A DNA stretch of 26,935 bases, from IMG/VR virus record IMGVR_UViG_3300030101_002272, positions 1 through 26,935 of that record; one strand, given 5' to 3'. This stretch comes from a virus. The position numbers and the translations under genes are program-made. Positions within the stretch are counted from its first letter, which is position 1. Each line of letters begins with the position of its first letter. The notes below the pieces were generated by a model. It was given only the letters and a program-made list of their open reading frames with translations. It had not been told where the DNA came from and searched no databases. Shown here in pieces: positions 13,579 through 20,721 of the stretch.

Positions 13579-16364
13579 GGTATTAATATAAATTCTACTG
13601 TTGCTAAATCATTAGGTTTATAATCTATTCTGTTTACTCTATATTCCCTGTTTTTTATAAATACAGTATCAAATAAATTGAATGTTGCTATGTCACCTGC
13701 ATTTAAATTAACTTTTATTGTCATTACACGTGTATCACTATTGTACAACTCATTGTAGTATGGTAGCCAATAAATGTTAAACAAGTTTTTTATAGGTGTG
13801 CTGCCGATGCCATTAAAAAATTGACATTCTCCGAAATTAAAATCTAATGTATCTGTTGCTTGTGGCGGTGTACTTACAACTGTACTAATGTCTGACAAAT
13901 GTCCAAATTGTAGAAAATCATCTTCTTGTGCATTACCACTTACACCATTTTGTGCAGGTATTTTGTATGTACAACTAGTTAATGTTTTTAAACCTACATT
14001 GTAACATATTCTAGGTGAATTGTCAAAACCGCTACTTGTTCCATCACTTGCATTGTATGCATATATTGCAGGTGTTATAAAATCAGTAAACTCTGGCATA
14101 ACTTGTTTAAGCACTGTTGCTGCAAAAGGTTCTGCAATTATATCTTTTGTGCCTTCTAATATTGTAAAACCACTTGCATCAAATATTTTGCTGCCGTACT
14201 CATGGCCACTTGTTGCACGTTTATATTTATTAAATACAAAATCATCATCATCAACTACAAAACCAAATTTTGTTATTTTGTTAAGATCAGTTAATGGTGT
14301 TAATTTAATTTCGCTGACATCTATTTTTTCTGTCCAATCATGCTGTATGCTACGTGCTGCTAATGTTAAATTAGATGTAGAACCACTGTTTGTGTTATTT
14401 ATGAATATATCACCATAAGGCTCAATTTGTATATTATTAGGGTTGTCTTTGTCTGGTATTGCAATTAAATTAAACATAGTCATTATACCTTTTAAAAAAT
14501 CATATTGCTTTATATTGCCACGTAGATTTTCTGCAAAAGTATCGTTAGTTATACTTGTATTACCAACTTGTACAATTGTTTCAGGTATTTCGTAACCTAT
14601 TTGTGCTAATGTTTCTGTATTACTTAATTGTGTTAATGTTGTAACTGTAGTTGTCCTTTTAAATTGCGGTATCAAATAATTACCTGATGGTAAAACAACT
14701 GTAAAAGTACCTGCAACTGTAATAGATGCTGTTGTTGCGCCTGTTCCAAACGTATTTAAGTTTGTTAATGAATGTGAGTTTACAAACACATTAGAGCTGT
14801 CATACTCATTAAATGCTAATTGACCTATAGTTGTTGCGGCTGATGGTGTACTGTAACCAGTATAGTTAACTGCAAAATTAAAATCAACTTCAAACCTTTG
14901 GTTGTCAAATTGTGCTACAAATTTACTTGTTGCAGGTTCAAAACCTATCAAATCTTCATCACTAAATGTTTGTTCATCAAATATTAACCTTGTATATGTT
15001 GTTCCTGCGGCATTGCCAGTTGTACTTTGGTTAGTACCCTCACCTGTACCTTGGTTTGTATGTGGTTCAGGTGCGCCACCCCAATTAAAGTCCATATACA
15101 ACCTTTTAAAATCTGTTGTATCAAAAAATGCACTTGTAAAAGTAAATGGGCTGTCATTAAATATACGTTGTATTAAATATTTTAATTGCAACCATGGCCT
15201 AAATGCTGTTCCTAATGTAGTCAATTCTGGGTTGTTGTTAGCATCTTGTATAAATTGATGTGTCCAGTCTACAAAAGGATATTTAACAGTATCGTTTGCA
15301 TCTCTAAAACCACTTGTATTGCTATTTGTATATGTTATACCAGTACCGCTATCATTCCAACTTAATTTGATATTTGTTTTTGTATACTGGTGTTCAAGTT
15401 CAGTAAAGTCAATATCTCTGAATGTTTTTTCTTTTAAAAAATCTGCTAGTGCAATTGCTTCACTGTATAAATTGACATTATAACTTGTTTCACCATCTTT
15501 ATTAGATATGTCTATTAACCTTAAATACCCCTCAAATAGTATAAAACCATCTTGTTTAAGTTCGCATTTAGTTTTAATATAAGGGTTAAACACAATACCT
15601 GTATCTGTTCTTGTTATGTCAAATATATTATCAAATGCTTGGTTGTTTCTTTTCGTTGCAGGTAGGTTAAATGCTTTTGAATATGATTGTACTTTTTCTG
15701 CAACGTTTTTAAAATCATCAACACTCAATGTTAATGGTATATCTTCATCTTCGTACAAATCTAATATAACTTGTCCATTAGCTAGATCAATATCTGCATT
15801 TTGATTAACTACAGGCTGCACTGATATATCTTCTATTAATATATTTTTTGTACCACTAAAACCTACAAACAATATTGTTAGCACATTGTCTGTATTATTT
15901 GCTGTAAATGTAGTTGTTTTTAAACCTGCAGATGCACCAAAAAAATTAGTTGGCGACATACTTAACGTTGTTGTACCATCAAACATTTGTACAACTAAAA
16001 AACCTGTATTGTCACCAGTATCAACATTAATATTTATTTCATAATCTTGACCAACTGCCAGATTAGATAGTTTTTGATAAACACCACTTTTTAATGTTGC
16101 AACTCTATATAGTTTTAATTTATTGCTAACCCTTTCTGGTGCATCTACAGCTGTACCACTTCTGAATTTGTACCACTGATTAGGTATGTTAGGCGGCTGT
16201 GATGTTAATGCACCTACAACAATATTAGGGTTGCTACTTGATACAATTGGTGCTGCATTAATAGTTAGAAAATTTACACCATCAACAACAAATTCTGACA
16301 ACTGACTGTTTAATGGGTTTAAACCATCAAAAGATTGTGGAAATATAATTAGTTGTACTGACAT
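13575..16364 (-). CDS. Large tail-tip/baseplate hub protein
   Basis: A 929-residue protein, the largest in the window. Residues about 60-185 look like a carbohydrate-binding beta-sandwich (YRVATLKSGVYQKLSNLAVG, TGFLVVQMFDGTTTLS, ILIEDISVQP). Residues about 197-330 contain ILDLYEDEDIPLTLSVDDF and AEKVQSYSKAFNLPATKRN followed by strands, a block I know from tail-hub proteins of Bacteroidota phages, comparable in position to gp27/Tal hubs. The rest is beta-rich and ends with FNLFDTVFIKNREYRVNRIDY. It follows the distal-tail-like gene and precedes the fibre, exactly where the tail hub belongs. No lysozyme or peptidase domain is visible. Confidence 0.75.
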   Translation of the reverse strand: MSVQLIIFPQSFDGLNPLNSQLSEFVVDGVNFLTINAAPIVSSSNPNIVVGALTSQPPNIPNQWYKFRSGTAVDAPERVSNKLKLYRVATLKSGVYQKLSNLAVGQDYEININVDTGDNTGFLVVQMFDGTTTLSMSPTNFFGASAGLKTTTFTANNTDNVLTILFVGFSGTKNILIEDISVQPVVNQNADIDLANGQVILDLYEDEDIPLTLSVDDFKNVAEKVQSYSKAFNLPATKRNNQAFDNIFDITRTDTGIVFNPYIKTKCELKQDGFILFEGYLRLIDISNKDGETSYNVNLYSEAIALADFLKEKTFRDIDFTELEHQYTKTNIKLSWNDSGTGITYTNSNTSGFRDANDTVKYPFVDWTHQFIQDANNNPELTTLGTAFRPWLQLKYLIQRIFNDSPFTFTSAFFDTTDFKRLYMDFNWGGAPEPHTNQGTGEGTNQSTTGNAAGTTYTRLIFDEQTFSDEDLIGFEPATSKFVAQFDNQRFEVDFNFAVNYTGYSTPSAATTIGQLAFNEYDSSNVFVNSHSLTNLNTFGTGATTASITVAGTFTVVLPSGNYLIPQFKRTTTVTTLTQLSNTETLAQIGYEIPETIVQVGNTSITNDTFAENLRGNIKQYDFLKGIMTMFNLIAIPDKDNPNNIQIEPYGDIFINNTNSGSTSNLTLAARSIQHDWTEKIDVSEIKLTPLTDLNKITKFGFVVDDDDFVFNKYKRATSGHEYGSKIFDASGFTILEGTKDIIAEPFAATVLKQVMPEFTDFITPAIYAYNASDGTSSGFDNSPRICYNVGLKTLTSCTYKIPAQNGVSGNAQEDDFLQFGHLSDISTVVSTPPQATDTLDFNFGECQFFNGIGSTPIKNLFNIYWLPYYNELYNSDTRVMTIKVNLNAGDIATFNLFDTVFIKNREYRVNRIDYKPNDLATVEFILIP

Positions 16365-17797
16365 TATATTGTTTGTGTTCTTAAAGTTAAACTTTTTTCT
16401 ACTTCAAATGTATATTGTATCAGCTTATCATTTGCTATAGTTTTAGTTATAAATGATGTTGTTTTTAATCTAACAGGTGTAACATATTGGTTTAAAACAG
16501 GGCTGCTAACATCATCTTGGAAACCATCTAACATATAAACTTCTGGGCTATTTATTAACTCTTCGAATGATGTGTTAAAATCTTGGCTGATATAATCAGT
16601 GTTGATTCTTATAGTTTCTGTTGCGTTTCTTCTGAATGTTTTTTTACCACCCCTAAAACCATCAACGTTATAATACCTTTTGTTCCATGTGCCTTCTATT
16701 TGTGTATATGTTGTTTCTGTTGCATTAATAGTTTGACTAGATTTTTTTGTAAATGTAAAATAATCCCATGCCCCCCATTGATTTAACCAACACAAACGTA
16801 TACTATCATATTGCCTTTCATCAGGACAAGTTAAATTAATAGTATATGTTTTGCTAGTTGGTGTATTACTATTATCTAATAATTGCACTGTATAACTACC
16901 ACCCTGTATTGTGTTTGCTGCAACTAAACTTTGAAACGTTGTAGATGTATTTCTTAAATTAGCAGGGTAAATACCATAGTATAATATTTGTTTTCTGCCA
17001 TCAGTTGACCAACCACTAAAAGCACCTGTGCCTTGTGTTTTTGTAATAGTTTCAGTTGTTGTTGAGCCATCAGTTTTATTATAAGTAAACTTTACTTTTT
17101 TTGCGTTATCCCACATATCCTGTTCTGTTTGCAATATAGCTACTGTACCATAATCCTCAATGTTTGCAAATAATGTTGTTGGTAAATTAGTTAAAAATTG
17201 CTTTGTACTATCACTAGGTTTAAATTTAGTTATGTCATAACCAAAACCATGTAAATTATTAGAATTTGTAGAAAACGCCAATACATCAGTATATTTTAAA
17301 TATGCATTAATTATTTTAAATGCACCTGTATTTGCAGCTGTTCCTGCTTGTACACGTACAATGTTATCATCTTGATTTCCTGCACTATCTACAGCACCTA
17401 AAAACTCAACTTTAAATTGTACTGCAAAATATCTTAATACATCAGTTTGTAAAGAAAACTTGTCTATTAGATGTATAGGGTGATTTTTACCATCTGATGA
17501 TGCCCCTTTATATGTACTGTTAACACCTGCTAATTGTTCAGCTTTTACATAATTTTCTACAATATTTCTAAAATCAAATATACCTACACCTGCATTATTA
17601 GGCGTTGTTTTAAAAACACCTATTCTTGTACTAGGGTTGCTTAATGTTATTGCACCATTATTAATATGCACTTCTGCAACAAATTTTACTTTTACTTGAT
17701 TTGCAACTGCATCATCATTAGATACTACAAAAATAACATCTTGACCTACAGGCAATACTGTTTTGCTTGGTTGTTGCTCTATTATTGAATTTGCCAT
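16364..17797 (-). CDS. Distal tail-like structural protein
   Basis: A 477-residue beta-rich protein. The N-terminal half has Ig-like strands (VLPVGQDVIFVVSNDD, VKFVAEVHINNG) and FDFRNIVENYVKAEQ. The second half has DSIRLCWLNQWGAWDYFTFT, then FRGGKKTFRRNATETIRINT and EELINSPEVYMLDG, ending with LIQYTFEVEKSLTLRTQ. The LCWLN..GAWDYF block is, from memory, a hallmark of tail proteins conserved in flavobacterial siphoviruses, and the final third resembles Dit-type distal tail proteins. The gene comes before the hub and overlaps it by one base. The role as the tube-to-tip adaptor is inferred from order and pattern. Confidence 0.65.
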   Translation of the reverse strand: MANSIIEQQPSKTVLPVGQDVIFVVSNDDAVANQVKVKFVAEVHINNGAITLSNPSTRIGVFKTTPNNAGVGIFDFRNIVENYVKAEQLAGVNSTYKGASSDGKNHPIHLIDKFSLQTDVLRYFAVQFKVEFLGAVDSAGNQDDNIVRVQAGTAANTGAFKIINAYLKYTDVLAFSTNSNNLHGFGYDITKFKPSDSTKQFLTNLPTTLFANIEDYGTVAILQTEQDMWDNAKKVKFTYNKTDGSTTTETITKTQGTGAFSGWSTDGRKQILYYGIYPANLRNTSTTFQSLVAANTIQGGSYTVQLLDNSNTPTSKTYTINLTCPDERQYDSIRLCWLNQWGAWDYFTFTKKSSQTINATETTYTQIEGTWNKRYYNVDGFRGGKKTFRRNATETIRINTDYISQDFNTSFEELINSPEVYMLDGFQDDVSSPVLNQYVTPVRLKTTSFITKTIANDKLIQYTFEVEKSLTLRTQTI

Positions 17798-17807
17798 ACT
17801 TTATTTT

Positions 17808-18401
17808 TTATGCCCTTCTTACATTAGGGAATGTAACTAAATTTTCTATTATATCTTCTTTTACTTCTGGTTGTGCCTCTAATTTAAACATTTGCAAACC
17901 TAACATTAATGGTTTTTGAAAAAAACTAATGCCATGAATACCTTTTACCCACAAAACCTTCATTATTGCTATTTTTAAACCTGCTGTCGTTTGAAATCGA
18001 CCACGTTCATCTCTTGGTTGCAAGTTTTTTTTTCGTATAAATGAACCTATGCCACGTGACATGCCGCCTTTTTGTCCGCTACCTGTACCAAATTGATATG
18101 GTGCGTCTTTACGTTCACCCTTATAATTAACAAACCATCTACGACCACCCCATGTGCCTTTGTGCTTACCTGTTTTAATTGTACCACCTGCTCCTTTAAC
18201 GCCTTTGTCAACAAATGTACCATAATCCGCCATGTAGAATTGCACTACAAAATTATCACCCTGTCTGTATACATCAGCACGTAAACTGTTTTCTAAATTA
18301 CCGCCACCTTTGTTTTTTGCACGTAATTCCTCTTTTGCACCCTCTATTATTTCATTGCTCCATGACTGCAAAAAATTATTAAGATTGTCGTATTTTGCCA
18401 T
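17808..18401 (-). CDS. Neck/tail-completion protein, HK97 gp10-like pattern
   Basis: A 197-residue basic protein. It starts with a long helix (NNFLQSWSNEIIEGAKEEL), followed by strands with ADVYRQGDNFVVQFYMADYG and TFVDKGVKGAGG. The phrase 'YG.FVDKGV.G' is typical of gp10/tail-completion family members ('Y..fvdyGt'). A Gly-rich basic loop region (KTGKHKGTWGGRRWF, FGTGSGQKGGMSRG) and a helical C-terminus follow. Such proteins join the tail tube to the head connector. The start overlaps the preceding stop by one base. The call depends on motif pattern and location. Confidence 0.62.
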   Translation of the reverse strand: MAKYDNLNNFLQSWSNEIIEGAKEELRAKNKGGGNLENSLRADVYRQGDNFVVQFYMADYGTFVDKGVKGAGGTIKTGKHKGTWGGRRWFVNYKGERKDAPYQFGTGSGQKGGMSRGIGSFIRKKNLQPRDERGRFQTTAGLKIAIMKVLWVKGIHGISFFQKPLMLGLQMFKLEAQPEVKEDIIENLVTFPNVRRA

Positions 18402-18850
18402 TATATTAAACCAACAAATAATTCAACCTGTACATCTGTTGTAGATCGAGGTCTAACTTGTAATGAAACTATATCTTCTAATGTTGGAAAATTAGGTGTT
18501 GTATCTGCTTCAGCTATTGCTGCGGTATCAGCTTGACAAAGTATATGTGAATTACCTGCGGTAATTACAACCTGATAGTTTGTGTTTTCTGTAACGACTG
18601 CTAAATCCATAGCTTCAGTTGTACTTAAATTTGTCACACGTATATATTTACAATTTTCTAAATCTAATGCACCTGCCGCTCCATGGGGTGTTGAATTGAA
18701 AACTGCTATTGTAGTTGTGTTTGAATGGGCACACGTTAATATACGTTCCATAACATCTACTATGCCTGTTGTTGTTACTGTATTTGTTGAACCACGTAAT
18801 GCACCATTTAGTGTTACGGATTCTGATATTGTTGTTACTAAATCTGCCAT
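18401..18850 (-). CDS. Probable virion protein, 149 aa
   Basis: A beta-rich protein of 149 residues starting MADLVTTISESVTLNGALRG. A central stretch (KYIRVTNLSTTEAMDLAVVT) and NYQVVITAGNSHILC followed by an acidic loop resemble small virion proteins of marine phages that carry 'YIRVTN' and a late 'G.S..L' strand. No family name is secure. It lies between a small Cys-module gene and the neck protein in the neck/tail module, so a minor tail or decoration role is likely. Its leader has the standard A-rich form. Confidence 0.68.
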   Translation of the reverse strand: MADLVTTISESVTLNGALRGSTNTVTTTGIVDVMERILTCAHSNTTTIAVFNSTPHGAAGALDLENCKYIRVTNLSTTEAMDLAVVTENTNYQVVITAGNSHILCQADTAAIAEADTTPNFPTLEDIVSLQVRPRSTTDVQVELFVGLI

Positions 18851-18852
18851 AA

Positions 18853-19209
18853 TTATTTTTTATTTTTATCTATTTGTTTTAATTTACTAATTGCCCAATT
18901 TACACCTGAAGAACCACCCCAAGCATCCCACATAAGACCACCGCAACCTTCTGTATATGGTACATCTTTGTTTTGTTGATGCCTTTTAAATGATGCCATA
19001 CGTGCAATTGTATCACGACTAATCGGTTTTTTATTTGCTAATTGATTTGCACGTGTCCAACCTACTTTTGTACCGCAACTGCTACCATTTTCTTTTTTGT
19101 ATTTAATTGCTCTTTTTGCATTGTTAGATGCACTTTCTGGATAATCTGTATAACTTTTTAATTCTATACTAATTGCCTCTAATTTTTCCAATAAATCATC
19201 ATAATTCAT
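18853..19209 (-). CDS. Stand-alone YPE..NAKRA/Cys virion-associated module
   Basis: A 118-residue protein. After an N-terminal helix it has YPESASNNAKRAIKYKKENG, then SCGTKVGWTRANQLANKKPI, SRDTIARMASFKRHQQ, and EGCGGLMWDAWGGSSGVNWA. This four-part signature with conserved Cys55, Cys89 and Trp residues is, from memory, a widespread phage module usually found fused to portal, protease or other head proteins. Here it forms almost a whole gene. Its function is unsettled; nucleic-acid or metal binding have both been suggested by its pattern. The start overlaps the stop of a 21-codon gene by four bases (ATGA). Confidence 0.7.
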   Translation of the reverse strand: MNYDDLLEKLEAISIELKSYTDYPESASNNAKRAIKYKKENGSSCGTKVGWTRANQLANKKPISRDTIARMASFKRHQQNKDVPYTEGCGGLMWDAWGGSSGVNWAISKLKQIDKNKK

Positions 19210-19271
19210 AATCGTATTGTTATTTTAAAAAAACTTATTTCTATTGTATATTTACCTATTTTAAATTTCAT
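19206..19271 (-). CDS. 21-codon micro-gene coupled to both neighbours
   Basis: The 61-base gap between two virion genes contains a complete frame of 21 codons, MKFKIGKYTIEISFFKITIR plus Leu. Its ATG overlaps the previous stop as TAATG (19273-19269), and its TGA overlaps the next start as ATGA (19209-19206). It therefore has exactly the junctions used throughout this genome. Alternating Lys/Ile/Thr residues suggest a single amphipathic beta-hairpin. It may encode a real micro-protein or act only as a translational bridge to the next gene. No family is recognised. Confidence 0.55.
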   Translation of the reverse strand: MKFKIGKYTIEISFFKITIRL

Positions 19272-19825
19272 TAGTAACCTGCTCCTGCATCTGTAACTGG
19301 TATATCGCAAGTATCAAAATCATCAATAACTTGTATACCTACATTAAACACCCACCCTGTCAATAAATTGTCAAAACGTTCTTGGAAAGGTTCTATAGTA
19401 AATTGCCCATTTGTGAAATACAAAGGAAAATTAATATCATCTACACCTGCTTGTGATTGTCTTGATGAATGCCTAATCATACCTATTATGTCTTTTGTAA
19501 TGTTTAGTGTTTCATTCCACACTTCCTGTTGATTATTTTTTCTGTTTAATAATTTAGGCAGGTTATTTGTATTTGTAACTTCTGTTGTTGTAGGCATGTT
19601 TTCACTAACTATGTCGCATATAAATATTTGAAAATTATATGTCATGCTGCTATCACCTGTTGTTACATTAGTTGGGTTTATATGCATTAATGCAAATTTT
19701 TCTAATTGTTGTAAATTTATATCGAATATATCACCAACGCTTACTGTATGTATTTGTTTATGATACTCACCTAACCTGCACATAAAATTAACTACGTTAT
19801 TATATGTTTTGTTATTTACTGCCAT
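19271..19825 (-). CDS. Probable tail terminator/completion protein
   Basis: A 184-residue protein. The N-terminal helix contains NNVVNFMCRLGEYHKQIHTV and is followed by VGDIFDINLQQLEKFALMHI and TYNFQIFICDIVSEN, with a Thr/Asn-rich loop, a helix (WNETLNITKDIIGMIRHS) and a last strand (GWVFNVGIQVIDDFDTCD). This alpha/beta layout ('G.i..id......fplmhi', then 'f.i.icD') is typical of small tail-completion or tail-terminator proteins in Bacteroidota siphoviruses. It overlaps the chaperone C-terminal frame by 14 bases. The functional name is inferred from pattern and position. Confidence 0.55.
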   Translation of the reverse strand: MAVNNKTYNNVVNFMCRLGEYHKQIHTVSVGDIFDINLQQLEKFALMHINPTNVTTGDSSMTYNFQIFICDIVSENMPTTTEVTNTNNLPKLLNRKNNQQEVWNETLNITKDIIGMIRHSSRQSQAGVDDINFPLYFTNGQFTIEPFQERFDNLLTGWVFNVGIQVIDDFDTCDIPVTDAGAGY

Positions 19826-20072
19826 ATTTTGTTTTTACGCTGTTTTGACTTTCTAAATCTGTTTCATAACTTAACCATGTTAAACATTCAAACAAATTTG
19901 TTTTAGTCACTTTTTCTAAATTAATTATATTACCATTTGCTAATCTGTACATTACACCAAACCAATTCCATTTTTTTGCAAACTCATTATCACCTATTGC
20001 TTTTTCGTTTCCCTTATGTGATTTGTCAAACACGATAGCATAGTCGGTAAAAACACCCCTGCGAAATTGTAA
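19812..20072 (-). CDS. Tail chaperone C-terminal extension read by -1 frameshift
   Basis: This frame lies -1 relative to the upstream 198-residue gene. It is open from the slippery run at 20072 (LQFRRGVFTDYAIVFDKSHK...) to the stop at 19812, about 86 codons. A separate start would have to be GTG at 20033, giving 73 residues. The content (FAKKWNWFGVMYRLANGNII, then NLFECLTWLSYETDL) is of the kind seen in the T part of lambda-like G/GT tail-assembly chaperones. I favour expression as a fusion of about 259 residues, with the GTG start as the alternative. It is followed by the tail-completion gene with a 14-base overlap. Confidence 0.65.
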   Translation of the reverse strand, partial: LQFRRGVFTDYAIVFDKSHKGNEKAIGDNEFAKKWNWFGVMYRLANGNIINLEKVTKTNLFECLTWLSYETDLESQNSVKTKYGSK

Positions 20073-20590
20073 AAAAAAACCAGTGCATCATGCACTTTGT
20101 TTGCTGTAATGTTTCTCATAATTTCGGCTCGTAATTTAATATTACCATCGTATGCTTCAATTTTATAATAATCATTATGTTTATCAATTACAGGTCTAAA
20201 TAGTATTGCCATTATTTCTGGCATTTTGTTTTCTATGTCTGCAACATACGTTTCTAAATCTGCAAACTCGCCTAATGTTATACTATCTAGATCAGGGTGG
20301 AAACCATATTCTACACCATCTATTACTATTATTTCACGCAAACTGCTATCACTATCTTTTTGCATTTTAGATAACTCTTGCATAATTAATGCAATATGTG
20401 TTATTTCTAATTTGTCTAATAACTTGTTAGGTATATCAGACAATGCTAAAATAGTTTCTCTTGCCTCTTTTGTTTTACTTACATTTTTTATTGCAAGTAA
20501 TTTTACCCACCTGTCTAATGTAACATCATTCCAATTATTAATTACATTATATACTTTTTTTTTGCCTTTTTCTTTAATTCGTACTTTCAT
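19994..20590 (-). CDS. Tail assembly chaperone (gpG-like)
   Basis: A 198-residue, mainly helical protein. It starts with MKVRIKEKGKKKVYNVINNW and then DVTLDRWVKLLAIKN, the 'W.d.tl..w..l' start common in tail chaperones of Bacteroidota phages. A middle part has ITLGEFADLETYVADIENKM and PEIMAILFRPVIDK. These proteins coat the tape measure during tail assembly; the shorter form and a frameshifted longer form act together in lambda (G and GT). Here the zero-frame product ends 24 codons after the slippery site (LTNHIRETKKQ). It is the first gene after the TerL hairpin, behind a 131-base leader that contains no gene. Confidence 0.65.
   Translation of the reverse strand: MKVRIKEKGKKKVYNVINNWNDVTLDRWVKLLAIKNVSKTKEARETILALSDIPNKLLDKLEITHIALIMQELSKMQKDSDSSLREIIVIDGVEYGFHPDLDSITLGEFADLETYVADIENKMPEIMAILFRPVIDKHNDYYKIEAYDGNIKLRAEIMRNITANKVHDALVFFYNFAGVFLPTMLSCLTNHIRETKKQ
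20072..20078 (-). promoter_or_regulatory. Slippery heptamer T_TTT_TTT for -1 frameshifting
   Basis: Codons 171-173 of the chaperone gene read GTT TTT TTT and are followed by TAC. The seven T's at 20078-20072 lie in the frame X_XXY_YYZ needed for tandem -1 slippage. After slippage the ribosome reads TTA CAA TTT CGC and enters the open frame to 19812. A second, weaker option, G_TTT_TTA, lies about 20 bases further on and leads to the same frame. No strong downstream pseudoknot is visible; a hairpin lies just upstream. Confidence 0.6.
20082..20096. other. Hairpin immediately upstream of the slippery site
   Basis: AGTGCA, loop of three, TGCACT gives a 6-bp perfect stem whose 3' end (minus strand) lies two bases before the T run at 20079-20071. 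Stems placed 5' of slippery sequences can tune frameshifting. The element is in coding sequence, so codon constraints may explain it. Its role is inferred. Confidence 0.45.
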
Positions 20591-20609
20591 TATTATATAT
20601 ATAGAAAAT

Positions 20610-20645
20610 TTTATTATTTAGTTTATTATTTAGTTTATTATTTTA
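20610..20645. repeat. Three 12-bp AT-rich tandem repeats in the leader
   Basis: TTTATTATTTAG occurs twice, and a third copy ends TTTA instead of TTAG, with a strict 12-bp period. The block lies 20-55 bases upstream of the chaperone start, inside the 131-base stretch (20591-20721) that has no gene. It could be an upstream activating or protein-binding array or simple low-complexity sequence. No TAnnTTTG box lies within it. Confidence 0.6.
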
Positions 20646-20688
20646 TATTTGCGGTGGTTTATATAATTTTTTAGTTAGTAAAAGTGTG

Positions 20689-20721
20689 AGGGGAAAACTG
20701 TAACGTGCGGGGTTTTCCCCT
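20689..20721 (-). terminator. 10-bp-stem hairpin directly after TerL
   Basis: On the minus strand AGGGGAAAAC begins at the base after the TerL stop codon. A 13-base loop follows, and GTTTTCCCCT closes a perfect 10-bp stem. The first arm can instead fold on itself as GGGG-AAAA-CCCC, so two exclusive structures exist. The T-tract after it is weak (CACACTTTTAC). It most likely ends or attenuates the packaging operon. Confidence 0.6.

Noticed and set aside
13228-14418. Plus-strand frames of 131-132 codons opposite the tail fibre and tail-hub genes
   Set aside because: They lie entirely within well-supported minus-strand genes, have no plausible domain, and are rich in Cys/Ile/Phe as expected from antisense A/T-rich codons.
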